Of a stretch of DNA of 64,000 nucleotides, positions 63,592-64,000 are shown in pieces. Position 1 is the stretch's first letter; every line of letters begins with the position of its first letter. The notes beneath the pieces are model-generated. The model saw nothing but the letters and a program-made list of their open reading frames with translations, searched no databases and was not told the origin of the DNA. Both the position numbers and the translations under genes were made by a program. This DNA comes from Rhizobium laguerreae. Lineage in GTDB: Bacteria; Pseudomonadota; Alphaproteobacteria; Rhizobiales; Rhizobiaceae. The stretch covers positions 451,702 through 515,701 of the forward strand of contig NZ_MRDM01000029.1 of NCBI RefSeq assembly GCF_002008165.1. The letters are read 5' to 3'.

Positions 63592-63923
63592 ATGCCATAT
63601 CACGCGCTTACTCACGTTACAGCCGGGACGCCCTTCTAGTTTTTAGCCAGTTGATCAGGCGCGCTCGGATCGAGCGCAAACTCACGACGCAGGAACTGGC
63701 AGACCGCGCCGGTATTTCGCGCGGCCTGTTGCAGCGCATCGAAAAAGGCGACCCTGCCTGCGCCATCGGAGCCTTCTTCGAGGTGGCCGCCATTGTGGGC
63801 GTACGCCTGTTCAACGCCGATGATGCAACGCTGGCAACAGCGATATCGGCAAACAACGCGATACTTGCTCTTCTTCCGAAGTCTGTTCGCCCCTCCTCTA
63901 CCCAGGTGAATGATGACTTCTAA
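63592..63923 (+). pseudogene. HipB-like XRE antitoxin, probably frameshifted
   Basis: A short frame from ATG 63592 (MPYHALTHVTAGTPF, stop at 63637) is continued in another frame by LVFSQLIRRARIERKLTTQE, then LADRAGISRGLLQRIEKGDP (the XRE helix-turn-helix), ending LLPKSVRPSSTQVNDDF. In the homologues I know, the two pieces are one N-terminus, so a one-base deletion near 63636 is likely; a TTG start at 63651 could still give a 90-aa protein. Such HTH genes are normally followed by hipA. An ATG at 63913 opens MTSK like HipA but the frame closes at 63999 after 28 codons. Confidence 0.6.
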
Positions 63924-64000
63924 GAGCCTGACTCGAAAAGGTTTCAACGATATCCGTACCTTGCCAAGCGTCGTGTCAGGACCCGGATGTGGGCGATAGT

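Overview
The window looks like part of a Rhizobium-type alphaproteobacterial replicon (R. leguminosarum/R. etli group or a close relative). The evidence is high GC with rhizobial codon use, an agp-type alpha-galactoside operon arranged much as I recall it from Sinorhizobium meliloti, a complete hut cluster of the HutF/HutG type, DUF982 and other small proteins typical of Rhizobiaceae, and three kinds of intergenic palindrome that I recognise as common in rhizobial genomes. No rRNA, tRNA, CRISPR array or replication origin was recognised. A chromosome and a large plasmid are both possible; ArdC, a Fic island and many decayed genes favour an accessory replicon or region.

Layout. (1) 1-3248: the 3' part of a peptide/oligosaccharide ABC operon (two permeases, two ATPases); its binding protein would lie upstream. 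(2) 3.2-11.9 kb: an accessory stretch of small or broken genes: WGR protein, ArdC anti-restriction protein, fused nucleotidyltransferase-HEPN protein, frameshifted PAS-GGDEF gene, small lipoprotein, ABC-ATPase fragment. (3) 11.9-22.1 kb: alpha-galactoside operon on the minus strand (GH4, agpA, agpB, agpC, agpD, GH4) with a divergent AraC regulator. (4) 22.1-29.2 kb: methyltransferase, XRE regulator with two small genes, an 853-aa sarcosine/dimethylglycine dehydrogenase-like enzyme, a two-gene membrane unit (COG4280-like) and a PAP2 phosphatase. (5) 29.2-31.6 kb: a Fic AMP-transferase gene with an operator-like repeat array, bracketed by imperfect direct repeats of about 170 bp. (6) 31.7-41.0 kb: a two-component system (kinase with a binding-protein-like sensor, FixJ-type regulator, lone receiver) divergent from a set of exported proteins: sulfatase, HAD phosphatase, eight-heme cytochrome with TPRs, outer-membrane barrel. 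(7) 41.4-43.8 kb: site-2 protease with CBS domains, decayed ISL3 transposase, small secreted protein. (8) 43.8-57.6 kb: histidine-type catabolism. An amino-acid ABC transporter is operonic with a histidine-ammonia-lyase-like protein that lacks the Ala-Ser-Gly triad, then two HutC-like regulators, hutF, hutI, hutH, hutG, hutU and hutD. (9) 57.8-64.0 kb: J-domain protein, DUF899 protein, many small conserved or secreted proteins, a thermonuclease remnant and a damaged HipB-like antitoxin.

The most interesting item is the lyase at 43760-45247. It is clearly homologous to HutH, but a three-residue gap falls exactly where Ala-Ser-Gly would cyclise to the MIO cofactor. It shares an operon with its own transporter and sits beside a complete hut pathway with a normal HutH. 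I infer a MIO-independent lyase acting on a histidine relative whose leaving group is already activated (a betaine such as hercynine, or ergothioneine), feeding urocanate or a related product to the hut enzymes. The exported sulfatase/octaheme cytochrome set with its own two-component system is the second candidate for an undescribed pathway.
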